Assembly (NCBI RefSeq): GCF_020080835.1
Contig: NC_058162.1
Location: 14,914,122-14,978,121, forward strand
DNA from: Cotesia glomerata
Taxonomy: Eukaryota > Arthropoda > Insecta > Hymenoptera > Braconidae
DNA length: 64,000 nt
Direction: 5' to 3'
This document shows, in pieces, positions 33,692-45,602 of this stretch (position 1 is its first letter; the number at the start of each line of letters is the position of its first letter). The notes beneath the pieces are model-generated. The model saw only the letters and a list, made by a program, of their open reading frames with translations, searched no databases and was not told the DNA's origin. The position numbers and the translations under genes were made by a program.

Positions 33692-35088
33692 CCCGGGAAA
33701 AAAGTATTAGATCTGCTCTGATCAAATTTGATCTGAGCAGATCAGATTTGATCTAAATTTAGATCTAAATAGATATGGACAGATCTAATTTGATCTGCTT
33801 AGAACAAACCACATCAAGTTTGATCAAAATGAAATTGAAACGTAGATATGACTAGATCTGTTCTGATCAAACTAGATCCACTCTGATCAAATTAGATCAA
33901 TCCAGATCAAGTTTGATCAAAATGAAATTAAAAAGTAGATATGAATAGATCTGTTCTGACGAAACTAGATCCGATCAGATCAAATTAGACCAATTCAGAT
34001 CAAGTTTGATTAAAATTAAATTGAAAATTAGATATAAGTAGATCTGACTTGATCTATGTAGATCTAATTTAATCTGATTATTACGCGGAAAAAAAAGTTT
34101 AGATATGATCAGATCAAGTTAGATCAAATCAGATCAAGCTTGATGAATATATGTCATCATAAAGGTGATATAGATAGATCCAATTAGACCTTCTCTGATC
34201 AGAGCAGATCTACTTAGGTACGACTTTTAATACTTTATATTCTAATAAATAGCTCTTAAAAATGCACTAACTTAGATCACGTTTTTTTATTTAATACAAA
34301 TTATAACCAGATGTTATTGTTTCAATAGAAACTTCGAGTATTCTTCTTTACAATCACGTGCATGAAACCTGGTGATAAGTAATTTATTTATTTGTAATTA
34401 ATCATCAAAATTGTTGAAGATCAAAAATTTCCAATTTTCAAAAATTTATAACTCAGAAAGTATTAACTTACGGCAAATTTTATAAGAGTCATTTTCATCT
34501 TAAAATTGCTTAAAGTATTGAAAAAAAAAATCTGACCTCAAAAAAAAATTATTTCTCAAATAATTGTTTAAACAAATGGCTATAAACAATAGATGGCCCG
34601 GGATTTCGCAAAAATGACTGCGATATTTGGTTTCAGTGAGTCAAAATACATAAAGTAATCATATTTTGTACACCGACCTCAAAATTTTACGAAAAGATAA
34701 TACAGCGCCTACACTATTATCTGAAGAGTAGCTCAGTCAGGTACTTCTAGTAGCTGAATGGTACACTCTGGAACTGACATGCATGAGGACCCAGGTTCGA
34801 ATCCCCAACATCGCAAATTGTTTTTCAACGATAGCTCGACTTTAAATGACGGAAAATTGATATAAAATACATAATTTCTAATTTGCAAGTAAAAATAATA
34901 TAAATTTTACTATTATTTTTATTTTATAAACTTTTTTATAAATTGATTCTGTTTCAATCGAACCAGATCTGAACAGATCAGATTTGATCTAATCAGATCA
35001 AATTTGATCTGGCCAAAATACAGATCTGCTCAGATCTGATGAATTTAATCTGATTTGATCAGAGCAGATCTAAACTTTTTTTCCCGGG
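33692..35088. mobile_element. GATC-rich MITE with TA target duplication
   Basis: Ends CCCGGGAAAAAAGT and ACTTTTTTTCCCGGG are inverted repeats, flanked by TA on both sides (33690-33691, 35089-35090). The outer 500 bases on the left and 120 on the right are dominated by degenerate agatctgatcaaatttgatc-like blocks. A tRNA-like stretch lies inside at 34749-34811. Non-coding. Confidence 0.75.
34749..34811 (+). repeat. tRNA-like sequence inside the GATC-rich MITE
   Basis: An A-box-like TAGCTGAATGGTACA is followed 29 bases later by a perfect B box, GGTTCGAATCC. Acceptor ends do not pair convincingly, so this is a tRNA-derived relic rather than a gene. Confidence 0.4.
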
Positions 35089-35090
35089 TA

Positions 35091-38000
35091 AGCACAACTT
35101 TAATATGCAAATTTGGAAATTCAAAAAATAATCAACGATTTGAGGAGAATAAATCTTTTAAGGCTCCAACTGTTGATATTTTAATCTCAACATCACTCGA
35201 AAATTGGTTCGAAGAAGATGTTTATAATACCGTTCTCCGAAAAATTAAAGAATTTAATAAAAAGGACTCCGGATGGAGTTTAAATGAAGTTATAAACCTG
35301 GATGTTGATATCTCCCGGTTTGCTCCGATTCATGGTGGTTTTTCAACTTTCATTCCATTACCAAAGAAGATAATTGATAAAGGCGGTGTCTTGAACATTC
35401 AGAATAAGGATATGTACTGTTTTTTATGGTGTATTAAAGCTGCGCTGTTCCCTGCAAAAGATCATCCGTATCGTGTTTCTTCATACAAAAATTTAGATGA
35501 TAAGTTTAATCTTAAAGGTATAAAATTTCCGATTTCTTGGAAAGACGTTGCAAAATTTGAAAAATTAAATAAATTAAAAATAAATGTTTATGGTATTGAA
35601 ACGGAAATTGTTGAAGTTAAAAATAATCAAACTAATAAGAATGTCGTAGTTCCATTATATTTAAGCAATAATATCTCAGATAGAAAAACAATTCATCTCC
35701 TAATGGTAGAGTCTCGAAGATGTTTCTATGGTAATAAAAATAATGATAATGATATAAAGTATAAAAATCTTGAAAATTTTCAAACGGTTTTCCACTTTAC
35801 TCTTATCAGAAATCTATCTCGACTTGTGAAATCACAAATTTCTAAAGGAAATGCAAAATTATGGTTCTGTGACCGTTGATTGTGTCATTTTAAATTTCAA
35901 AAGTCACTTCAGAAACATCAGATGGACTGTATAAAATTAAATAATGTTAGAATGAAATTACCTCAGACAGATGAAGAAAAAATCTTAAGTTTTAAAAATT
36001 ACAAATACAAAGACCCAGTACCGTTTATTGTCTATGCTGATATTGAATGCATTCTTCGCTCTGTAAATGATAATACAGAAAAACATATTCCATTCAGTGC
36101 TGCATATTATGTTCATTGTAATTATGATGATTTTCTCGCTAAATTCGTACTCAATCGCTAACCAGATTGTGTAAACTGGCTAGTAAGCGAATTAGAATGC
36201 TTAGGTAGAAAATTAAATAAATTATTAAAAAATATAATCCCAATGAAAAAACTTACTCCAGCAGAAGAGAATTATCATAAGACTGCTGAAAATTGTCATA
36301 TATGTGGAAAAATTTTTACATCTAAAGATGAAATACGATGCAAAGATCATAATCATTGTACTGGTAAATATAGAGGTCCGAGTCATCAGTCATGTAACAT
36401 TAATTATAAACAGTCTCATACAATTCCTATAGTATTTTACAATTTATCTGGATACGATTCACATTTCATTATAAGCTCATTAGCAACAGCCTTTAAAGGT
36501 AACTTAAATATTTTACCTGTGAACAAAGAGAGGTATATTTCATTTTCTAAATCTTTAGGGAGCACCTCTGTAAATTGATGGTTTATAAATTCTTTTCGCT
36601 TTATGGCATCGAGCATTGATAAGCTAGCGTCCAACCTTACTGATAATGACAAAAGCATTACTCAAAAATATTATAGAAATATTGATGAGTTCAAATTAGT
36701 TACCCACAAAGGTGTATTTCCCTATGAATATATTGACTCAGTCGATAAATTAAACTATAATCGTTTACCAGAAAAAAAAAATTTCTACTCGAAACTTAAT
36801 GATGACAATATTTCTGATGCAAATTATCAGCATGCTCAACATGTATGGGATAAGTTTAACATAAAAACTTTAGGTGAATATTCGGATCTATACTTAAAGA
36901 CGGATGTATTGTTACTTGCGGATATTTTCGAGAATTTTCGTTATAATTGTTATAAGACCTATGAATTAGATCCAGCACATTATTAAACAATTCCTGGATT
37001 AGCTTTCGATGCGATGATGAAGCATACAGGTGTTAAATTAGACTTATTAGATGATGCTGAAATTATACTCTTTTTTGAAAAAGGTATTCGAGGCGGTGTT
37101 TCGTAGTATACAAACCGATATGCTAAAGCAACTAATCGATTTATGGGTGAAAATTTCAATAAAAATGATCCAGAGTCTTATATAATGTATTATGATGTGA
37201 ATAATTTATATGGAGCTGCGATGTGTTCTTCTCTACCATATGGATCTTTTGAGTGGGTTGAAGATTCGGAATTCAAGAATGTTAATAATGTAAATAACTT
37301 TTTAAATGATAATGATGATGTAGGATACATTTTAGAGGTAGATTTAGATTACCCACTCGAACTTCATGATAACCATAAAAATTTACCTTTATGTCCCGAA
37401 CATTTCGTTCCACCGGGAAGCAAACAATCCAAATTAGCTACAACACTTTATTCAAAGAAAAAATATATAATTCATTATAAAAATTTGAAGCAAAGTCTTA
37501 AACTAGGTTTGAAGCTTGTAAAAATCCATCGAGTTTTGCGATTCAGACAATCAGAATGGCTTAAACCATATATTGAAAAAAAGACTGACTGTCGAAAATT
37601 AGCAAAAAATTACTGAGAAAGATTTTTATAAGCTTATGAATAATGCTGTATTCGGTAAGACGATGGAAAATGTCAGGAAACATAAAGATATAAAAATGAC
37701 TAGTAAATGGCTTGGAAGATATGGAGCAAGAAATATGATTTCATCTCCAAACTTTCATAGCTTCATGATTTTCAATGCGAACTTGGTTATTATTGAGTTA
37801 AATAAAGTGAATGTATATTTCAATAAGCCAATTTATATTGGTTTTAGTATTTTAGATTTATCAAAAACATATATTTATGATTTTCATTATAACTATATAA
37901 GAGAAATATTTAGTGGTCATAAATCAAAATTACTATAGACAGATACCGATAGTTTAATATATCAATTTAATGCACCTAATGTATGTGAACATATCAAGCA

Positions 38001-38451
38001 AGATATAGATAGATTTGATACCTCAGACTATCCTCCTGATAATATTTATAATATTCCATTAAAAAATAAAAAAGTATTAGGTCTCATGAAAGATGAGAAC
38101 AATGTCAAAATTATGACTGAGTTTGTTGGTTTAAGAGCTAAGCTCTATGCTTATAAAGTTCCTGATTGTTCTAAGCCTGCGGATAGAATTAAAAATAGAG
38201 CAAAAGGTGTTAAAGGCTCAGTTGTACGAAAAATTAAGTTTGATGATTATAAAGAGTGTCTAATGAATCATATTAATATTAGACGACATCAATATATAAT
38301 CAAAAGTAGCAAGCATAAAGTGGAAACAATTAAACAAGAAAAATTAGCATTAAGTTGGGAGGATAATAAAAGAAAGTTAATCGATGATTTAACCAATACT
38401 TTACCTTGGGGGTATAAAGAAACTCCTAATAAACGAGCTAGATATAATTAA
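35091..38451 (+). pseudogene. polB: Polinton protein-primed family B DNA polymerase (broken)
   Basis: Family B polymerase of the protein-primed kind, which in intact elements replicates the linear element DNA. In order: an N-terminal domain shared by arthropod Polintons (GWSLNEVINLDVDIS near 35275, PLPKKI), then HFTLIRNLSRLVKSQIS and a Cys/His segment, exonuclease motif VYADIEC near 36030, a second Cys/His cluster (CHICGKIF, HNHCTGKYRGPSH), palm motif A YYDVNNLYGAAMC near 37186, FGKTMENVRKH near 37650, catalytic TDTDS near 37942 and AKLYAYK near 38140. Stops at 35877, 36159, 36576, 36984, 37104 and 37936, plus a frameshift near 37615. No restored sequence is given. Not functional. Confidence 0.9.
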
Positions 38452-38623
38452 GAATCTTATAAATGTGTATAGATCTATTCCATATTTATATTTTACGCTA
38501 ATAAATGTAATTAGATTAAGGATTTTTTCAATAAAAGAACAAAACTTGAAATTATTTCTTTTGTTTAACAATTCATTTATCCATTACATATCAGATTTAT
38601 CCATTACATATGAGATTTATTCA

Positions 38624-41600
38624 TTACATATCAAATTTATTAATCCAGCTGTTATGTGAATTGTCAAAAGCTAACCACTTAACATAAGCCTTGTTCCTAC
38701 GTTCCTTGATAATTTTCTCAACTAAATATATATCATCATATTTTACTTTGCTAAGTTCTTCAATATAAAAGCCTCCCTGACTCGGTTGATCCTGGTAGTC
38801 AACCAATTTATAAGTTGTAGGATTTCTATTTTGCACAGTCTTGATAGTAAAAATTTCTGTTGTCCAGTTTGGTTTGTATCCCTTCTCGAGTATATGTTTG
38901 TATTGACTGTGTGACATAGGAAGAATTTCCCAGGTCAAAAGAAACTAGCTTGGCTATTTGTTTTATTTTAATATTCTTTATTATTATTAATTATTTTGGC
39001 TCAGCTGAAGGAATGCGGAGATTCGACGCGCCTGTGTCGCCCCAAGCGGCCTCCTGATCAGAGTGTGAAGCTCCAGGTAAGACTTATAACAGAAAACGCG
39101 CCGAATTTGAAAAGTATGCATGAATGAGAGTGGATATTGTAGAGAGTATGTTAGAGTGAGAGCGAAAATCAGTTGAGCAATCAGACGAACCCGCAAATCT
39201 TCACGGAGCCATCAACGACCGAAGCGACATCTGGAGGAGGACCACGGCGAGAACGAGGCAAATTTAAAACCGACGAATGACGACGGCGGTTGATCAACGG
39301 CAGCAGAGCGAGGCACCATCTGGGGGCCGTAAGCCGAACCGAGTGACATATCGAACAATCATCGATCGCAACGGAGTACTGGATGCATCCCGTAATACAA
39401 CGGCCGGCTAGAAGAAGCCGTGAGCTGATTGGATGCGAGTTTTTTGAACTAACGGAAAACTAGAGAACACATGTTGCCGAGGAGGCAGCCATAATTAACG
39501 GATTCTGATCTGGATGCCGTGCCTGTTAGTCGCGAAAATTCCGATACGCGCATAAAATAATTTTGAAACGCAATTACGATCCGTTATTGGGTTAAACTCT
39601 CGTTTACCACTGGTTAATTTGTTGGTCTTGTTAGAGATGTTTTGACGATCTTTTATTGAAAAATCGACGAGTGACGATTATTTTATTATCACGTGTTCAT
39701 GGGTGACGCCATCGCCGAGACATCGACGCTATTCCGCCTGCTATCCCACCAACTTCGTTGAGAGTCAGCTACCTGGACGAGTACCGACCCGAGGGGTTCA
39801 CTGCTGCCGCAGGGGTGAGTCTGATCGCTAATCTGGCCCCAGAATGTCCTCACCGCGATATCGCGATCAAATTTAGTGAATTTTACCAGTTTGATTTTTG
39901 GTGTAATTTTTTTTAGTATTAATTTTTTTTTGCGAAAGTAATTATTGAATTCCTTTCGGATTATCGAGACGTGTGTGACGACACTCAGAGGCACGGTACC
40001 ATCGGGGTGTATTTGTGTGTGTGTTCGTACATTAAAACATAGATTCAAAGTCGAACGTTCGATTCTTATTATTTATTTTTTTTGTGTTCGAGACGCTGTC
40101 ATTGAACCAACTGTTTTACATTATTATTACTATTGTTAATGGTCTTATTGGTTGGAAAATTGATATATGCCGACAATTGAACGTGATTTTTGTGGTTGTT
40201 GTTATTAAACGTAACGCCCGAGAAATTCGGAGCTGTGTAAGACAGCTAGCCCGACCGACGTGTCATCTTTGAGCGCGAGCCCAAACTTATCTCGAGCTTC
40301 AACTACCCAGCAAGCTTAGTCGATTTACCGACCGTAATTAGTTATCCGCCGCGAGCCCGCCAAATTGTTGAATTTTTGAATTATTTGAATTATTATTTTG
40401 CGAATCATCGTCGAATTAAAGCTACATTGTGTTTAATTTGCTATTGCAAATTAATCGGGGAATTTGCGAGCCACCGACGGGCCGAATTTAATTTTTTTTA
40501 TTTAATTAATTTATGAAATAAATTAACTGTTTATTTCATCGTATGATTAATTATAAATTAATTTGGAATTTGTGCGAGCCGTTGACGGACTGAATTAAAT
40601 GCTTTATTTGATTATTAATTAATTTTAGAAAAATTAATTGTTTATTACATTGTATTAATAATTATCAATTAATTTGGGAATTTTGCGAGCCATTGACGGA
40701 CCGACTTTAAGATTTTATTTAATTATTAATTAATTTGAGAAAAATTAATTGTTTATTATATTGTATTATTAATTATAAGTTAAATTGGTGATTTTGCGCG
40801 CCATTGACGGACCGAATTTAATTTTGGTTATGATTAATTAATTTGAAGATCAATTAATTGCTTACGTCATCGTAGTATTACTTATAAGTTATATAAATTA
40901 TTATCTATGAGCCACCGAAGTATCAATGTTATGTTTGTTTCTTTTGGTTATTATTGTTCGTTCATTCGGCGAAGAATTAACTGTTATTATAGTAATTTTT
41001 GGAAAATTATTAATGATTCTTGGCGACTGTTAAAATAAATTGTTGACTGGACATTCGGCGATTACTGTTCTTGTTTTCTTTTTCTTTTCCTGAGCTTACT
41101 TAGATTTAAGCATTTTACGTTTCGCCGTTCATTCGAATTTTAAGTCTCTTCGTCATGGACGCGCCGCCTGACGACAAACGACAACGACTTCGAATCGTGA
41201 AACGGTAAGTTCCTGGTGCCAAACTACCTTCGAAACCTAGGTAAGCTATTTTAGGTGGTGCTCTCCGGCCCTGTTGACGCCAGTGCCGGTGAAGAGACCA
41301 TTATAACTGATACGAACTTTATCCCCAACTTTAAATTTAGTTTTCAGCATGGGAGTTTTCTTTTTAAGAGTTTCATATATCATTTGCAGCAGTTGTTTTT
41401 CTTTATTAGCAGTTACATCGACTGGTTTCATTCTAATTGTTCGACGTTTGGTGTTATTATAAGTATTCACCAAATCAGGAAACATGTCAACCCATTTATA
41501 AGTACCTCGACTGGTAAATTGCTGCCACATTTTATTTTTGAGTGTTCGATTGAATCGTTCACATATTGAAGCTTTTAAATTGCTGAATGTTGAGTACATG

Positions 41601-41962
41601 TTAATTTTGTATTATTTTATAAGGTTTTTGAATTCTTTATTATAAAACTCTTTCCCATTATCAACATGTAGATTTTGTGGTTTGCGGCCTTTTTGAAGTA
41701 CACTTTTCATTGCATTTTTAACATCATCAGCACTTTTATTTTTAATGGGGACTACCCATGCATACTTTGAAAAAATATCTATTATTGTAAGTAAATATTT
41801 ATACCCATTATATAATTTAAAATATGGAATCATCTCAACCAAGTCAGCTTGCCATGTTTCATCAATCCCACGTATGTCAACATGACGACGGAGATAATTT
41901 CTTCGAGCTAATCGGTGAAGCTCTCTAGCAATAACTTCTTTTTTATCAACCATTTTTAGCAA
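38624..41962 (-). pseudogene. Polinton retrovirus-type integrase with chromodomain, split by a 2.4-kb insertion
   Basis: The N-terminal part, 41962-41306, carries the DDE residues: TWQADLVEM near 41850, HVDNGKEF near 41660 and CERFNRTLKNK near 41560, with a stop at about 41612. It breaks off in KVRIS near 41310 and resumes at 38905 with YKHILEKGY, ending in a chromodomain-like block (DIYLVEKIIKERRNKAYVKW, SHNSWINKFDM). Integrases of this type insert the element. The insertion is flanked by a 4-bp ACTG duplication. Confidence 0.85.
38910..41305 (+). mobile_element. unclassified 2.4-kb insertion in the integrase gene
   Basis: Flanked by ACTG at 38906-38909 and 41306-41309. Left end TGTGACATAGG, right end GACCATTATA; ends are not convincingly inverted, so LTR identity is uncertain. 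Inside, 40440-40920 is a degenerate direct repeat of about 120 bases (gcgagccattgacggaccgaattta unit in short form gagccattgacgg). A short frame, ATG at 41155, runs 50 bases to a consensus GTAAGT donor at 41205. Other frames look random. Confidence 0.6.
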
Positions 41963-42507
41963 TTTCAGATATCTTTTTTGCGTTTTCTTTCATCCTTTCC
42001 TCATCACGCAATAATGACCTTACTACTGAACTAATACGACTTTCCAATTTATTTATCTTATTTTCTTGATTATTGGTAATATTATTCAATGTGTTCACTT
42101 TAACTTCCAATTCGTAAATGATGTTATTTATTACGGTAATTGATTTAAAAGACTTATCATTCTCAGCTCCTATTGTAACATCAACCACATCAACATCTTT
42201 GAGACCCCCGGATTCAAGATCAGCAATACGTATTTTATTGATGTATTATAGTTTTAAGCTTTGCTATCTCTCGATTGACAATTGAATGCATGCTAGATAA
42301 TATAACAACATCATTTTTATCTATAGGTTCAGCAACATTACACATTCTTTTTCCATCCAAATTAAAATGGCCATCACTAGTTAACTTAAAACCAACTCCT
42401 GGTGCACCCGGGATACCTTTATTATATTGAATGTCATTTTTAGATGATGATGTACGTCCAAACATATCAATCATCATTTGTATGATCCACTTGACTTGAC
42501 GGTTCAC
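41946..42507 (-). pseudogene. Polinton fibre-like coiled-coil protein (frameshifted)
   Basis: The N-terminal part (42507-42240) has a glycine-rich stretch GIPGAPGVGFKL and then DGHFNLDGKRMCNVAEPIDK, a motif seen in tail-fibre-like proteins of Polinton/adintovirus elements. The C-terminal part (to 41946) is a heptad-like coiled coil (VINNIIYELEVKVNTLNN, KINKLESRISSVV). The two parts are in different frames, joined near 42240. A structural, spike-like role is inferred. It overlaps the integrase start by 17 bases. Confidence 0.6.
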
Positions 42508-42536
42508 TTGTAAATGATGATATTATAAAGAAAAAT

Positions 42537-43541
42537 TTAATAAATAATCTGAGCTTCGCGCAGTTCCTCAATAATTGATATTATTTCGTTAGAGTGACTA
42601 GAATTACCGACTGCTTGAGATACTATAAGTAATCGTTATCTATCAACAAGCTCATTAGGATCCTCCCAGTGAACATAATCAATATTTTTCCGTTTTCTTG
42701 AAGCAGTCATAAAGTTAGGTAACCCATGACCCTCTACTGATGACTGAGTTAGCTTGGATATATATTTACTATATTTGATAGACTTTTCAGTGTAAAGACT
42801 TCGGTCCGGCTCGTAATGTTTTCTATGTGTATTGGTTGAAATCACAAGGTATTTATAAACATCCAAATCATTTGAATTTATTAATTTCTTTTTATTTTCA
42901 CTCTTGAATAATCACTCAATCATTCCTGGAGTTAATGAAATAGTTTTGTTTTTCATAATCAAAGTATTATGTTCATGAAACTGCACTGGTGAATCACCCA
43001 TAAAAAGCTGTTGGCCTCTTCGTCGAATCCCGAATCTAGTGTCTTGTCCTTTAGGATTTTTGTTTCTAGTCAATACTAATACATATTGTGATACAGAATC
43101 TCGCTCTTTTAAGGGTGCCCTGGTCATTCCTGGAGACAATGGGTGCATAATAGTTTTATTTATTATGCTTGATTGATCTAAATCAGAATGTTCAGCTGAT
43201 AATTGAGGGGTATCACTGTAGAACGTTTGATATTAACTTATTTCAGGTTTCTTCAAAGAATAATTTTGTGAGTCCTCTTTCACCTCCTATTTAATTTCAT
43301 ATTTTATAGCTTTAGAGTTTTCAACTAAAGCTTGTAATGGTGTTACGATTGGTTTAAATGCTTCATTTGCTGCTTGTTCAGAAAAATTCCTCCCAATTTT
43401 CAATATTTTACATTTTCGTCTGATTGCATCACTAACTTTGGATATTTGATTCAGCATCTCAGTCTGTTGGGGAATATTCTTATATGCCATGTTTTCACAC
43501 TTAAAAGCACTATAAAACTGTCCAATTTCATATATAACCAT
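42537..43541 (-). pseudogene. conserved Polinton protein of unknown function (broken)
   Basis: One frame over about 335 codons with stops at 43287, about 43230, 42912 and 42636. Recognisable blocks: ILKIGRNFSEQAANEAFKPI with PLQALVENSK, then a mid-region FGIRRRGQQLFMGDSPV, and the C-terminal VHWEDPNELVDR followed by NEIISIIEELREA. It is the usual neighbour of the packaging ATPase and fibre-like gene in arthropod Polintons. Function unknown; a virion or morphogenesis role is possible from its setting. Confidence 0.65.
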
Positions 43542-44251
43542 CTAATTTATACTTATGAAGCAGTCAAAACCTTTTCTATTACGACCATTATTTACTTCAC
43601 TATCTTTATCAACCACCACAAATACATGCTTATTATCACTGTTTTTATCATTCCAACATGCTGAACACAAGCATCTGAATTCATTATAAGGCATATCAGT
43701 ATTCACATGATCATCGTAAATATGTTTTAAATTCATTTCATCTTCACGAAAAAGTTCCAAAAAGTTGGTATTATCCCTAATTAAATGTTTTGGAATTTTC
43801 GAATAGGTTTGCGATAGATAGAAACTGTCAATATTTTTATGTCGCCTCATACAAAAATAAGCTCTGATATGATCCTGCTTCTCGCAAGCTACATCATCGA
43901 ATATCATGAGTGAGTTTGATTGAGCCTCATCAGGATTGATAACTGATTCATGATCACTGAATGGGTGATAACCTACCCCCTCCACAGGTTTTAATATAGA
44001 TTCCAAAAACTTATACTTTGGTTGGTTTAAGGATTTAGAATAAACATAAATATTTTCTCCAACTATTAGGATGAGTGACCAGAGCTAAAAGAGCGTTAGT
44101 CTTTCCACAATTCAATGGCCCACAGATAATTGCTCTGACAGTATTTGGTAAGAGCGCTCCATGTCGCTTTGGAACTTTTTTTTTCATCACCTTGTACAAT
44201 CGCATCAAAATTCATGACAGGTAATTTAGCAGTTTGTTTTTTAAATTTCAT
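43542..44251 (-). pseudogene. Polinton FtsK/HerA-type (A32-like) packaging ATPase (broken)
   Basis: Walker A in GPLNCGKTN near 44110 and Walker B in SLMIFDDVACEKQ near 43890, followed by the sensor-like block YLSQTYSKIP and LFREDEMNL. This matches the genome-packaging ATPase of Polintons and nucleocytoplasmic large DNA viruses, which pumps DNA into capsids. The start is probably at 44251. Frameshifts separate the N-terminus from Walker A, and a stop interrupts the sequence after Walker A near 44040. Confidence 0.85.
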
Positions 44252-44363
44252 CTTGATTTTTATATATACTAATTAATGCTACCAAGGTGACATTCAAATC
44301 ATAACTCATTAATTTGACTATAAATATCCCGTATTTATACAATTTGTCAGTTATTGATCAATC

Positions 44364-45140
44364 ATGGTGAAGAACTGAAGTACTGTTAAAGCTAAAATTA
44401 AGAGTGGTAGGGGTATTGTTAATGGTATTATCAATAAACTACCAATAGAATTACATGTACCAGGATATCAGTATTGTGGGCCTGGCACAAAATTATCAAA
44501 GAGACTAGCTCGAGGAGATCCAGGAATAAACCCGCCAGATAAAGCGTGTAAAGAGCATGATATTGATTATTCAAAAAGTAAGGGTAATATGCAGGCGCGT
44601 CATGAAGCTGATAAGAAGCTGGCAGAACAGGCTGCACGAAGTCTTCACGCAAAAGATGCTAGTATTGGTGAGAAAGCTGTCGCTTGGGGTGTTAACAAGA
44701 CGATGCGAATTAAGAGAAGTCTGGGTATGTGCTTGCATATGAAAAATAAAAATTTAAAGAAGAGTAAAAATTTAAAGAAAAAAATCAGAGGCCGTAACCT
44801 GAATAAGTCTGTATCAATACGAAAAATTATTAGTTTAGCTAAAAAATCGATGTCTAAAAGTATTGAACCGATTAAATCAGCTTTACATGCAGCTCGAAAA
44901 GCTGTTAAGGATGCTTGTGGTAAAAAAAATGTTAAATTACCACGGATATTACCAGAACCATCAAAAATTGGTGGGGTGCTACCATTTCTAATCCCAGCTT
45001 TTGCAGCACTTAGTGCTGTATGTAGTTTAAGTGGAGGTGTGGCGGCAATCGTTCATACTGTAAATGCAGCTAAATCAGCTAAACGAGAGCTGGAGGAAAG
45101 TAAACGTTATAATAAGACTATGGAAGCAATAGCTAGGTAA
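44364..45140 (+). pseudogene. phospholipase A2 domain fused to adenovirus pX-like tail
   Basis: The N-terminal part is a parvovirus-type PLA2: calcium loop YCGPGTKL near 44475, then DKACKEHDIDYSK near 44540 with the catalytic His-Asp pair. It is followed by a Lys/Arg-rich middle (KNLKKSKNLKKKIRGRN) and a hydrophobic C-terminal segment GGVLPFLIPAFAALSAV resembling adenovirus pX/mu-type core precursor. In adintoviruses such a protein is thought to help the particle cross membranes and condense DNA. A stop at 44376, the fifth codon, separates the only upstream ATG from the rest; otherwise the frame is open for 250 codons. Confidence 0.75.
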
Positions 45141-45164
45141 AGGGTAATACTTGACACCGTATAA

Positions 45165-45600
45165 ACAGGGGATGGGATTGTATTTGAGACCTAATCCAAA
45201 AAACTAATAACGCTACCACATCGAGCACTCTCAAATTATGATTTAATAAAATATACAAAGGATTCAAAAATCCCATATTTTCGAGGTGTCTTCATGAGAA
45301 ATGATTCACCAAAGTCTAGACCATGGACGAATGAATCTGCAATCATAAATCTGGATGATAAAAATGGGAATGGGACACGTTGGGTTGCCTATAAGTAAAA
45401 TAATAATGATGTTAATTATTTCGATAGCTTTGGAAATCTTCAACCACCTAGTGATCTCATGAAATATCTTGATGTGAGTAGCGTTAAGTATAACCATAAA
45501 ATATACCAAGATTACAATACAGTTATATGTGGACACTTATGTCTTAAATTTTTGAGTGATCAACTATACATTCACATGTTAAGTATAATCAGCTATCAGT
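45165..45600 (+). pseudogene. adenain-like cysteine protease (broken, catalytic His replaced)
   Basis: Blocks in order: MGLYLRPNP near 45173, KIPYFRGVFMRND near 45260-45310 with frameshift between, IINLDDKNGNGTRWVAY near 45345-45390, YFDSFGNLQPP near 45420 and CGHLCLKFL near 45530. These match the adenovirus-type maturation protease of Polintons. The residue expected to be the catalytic His (GT-H-WVAY) is Arg here (codon cgt at 45378-45380). Stops occur after the first block and at about 45397. It normally cleaves capsid precursors. Confidence 0.8.
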
Positions 45601-45602
45601 CA

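Noticed and set aside
39689..40272. Proteins encoded in the 2.4-kb integrase insertion
   Set aside because: Frames of 60-120 codons there show no domain and overlap on both strands.
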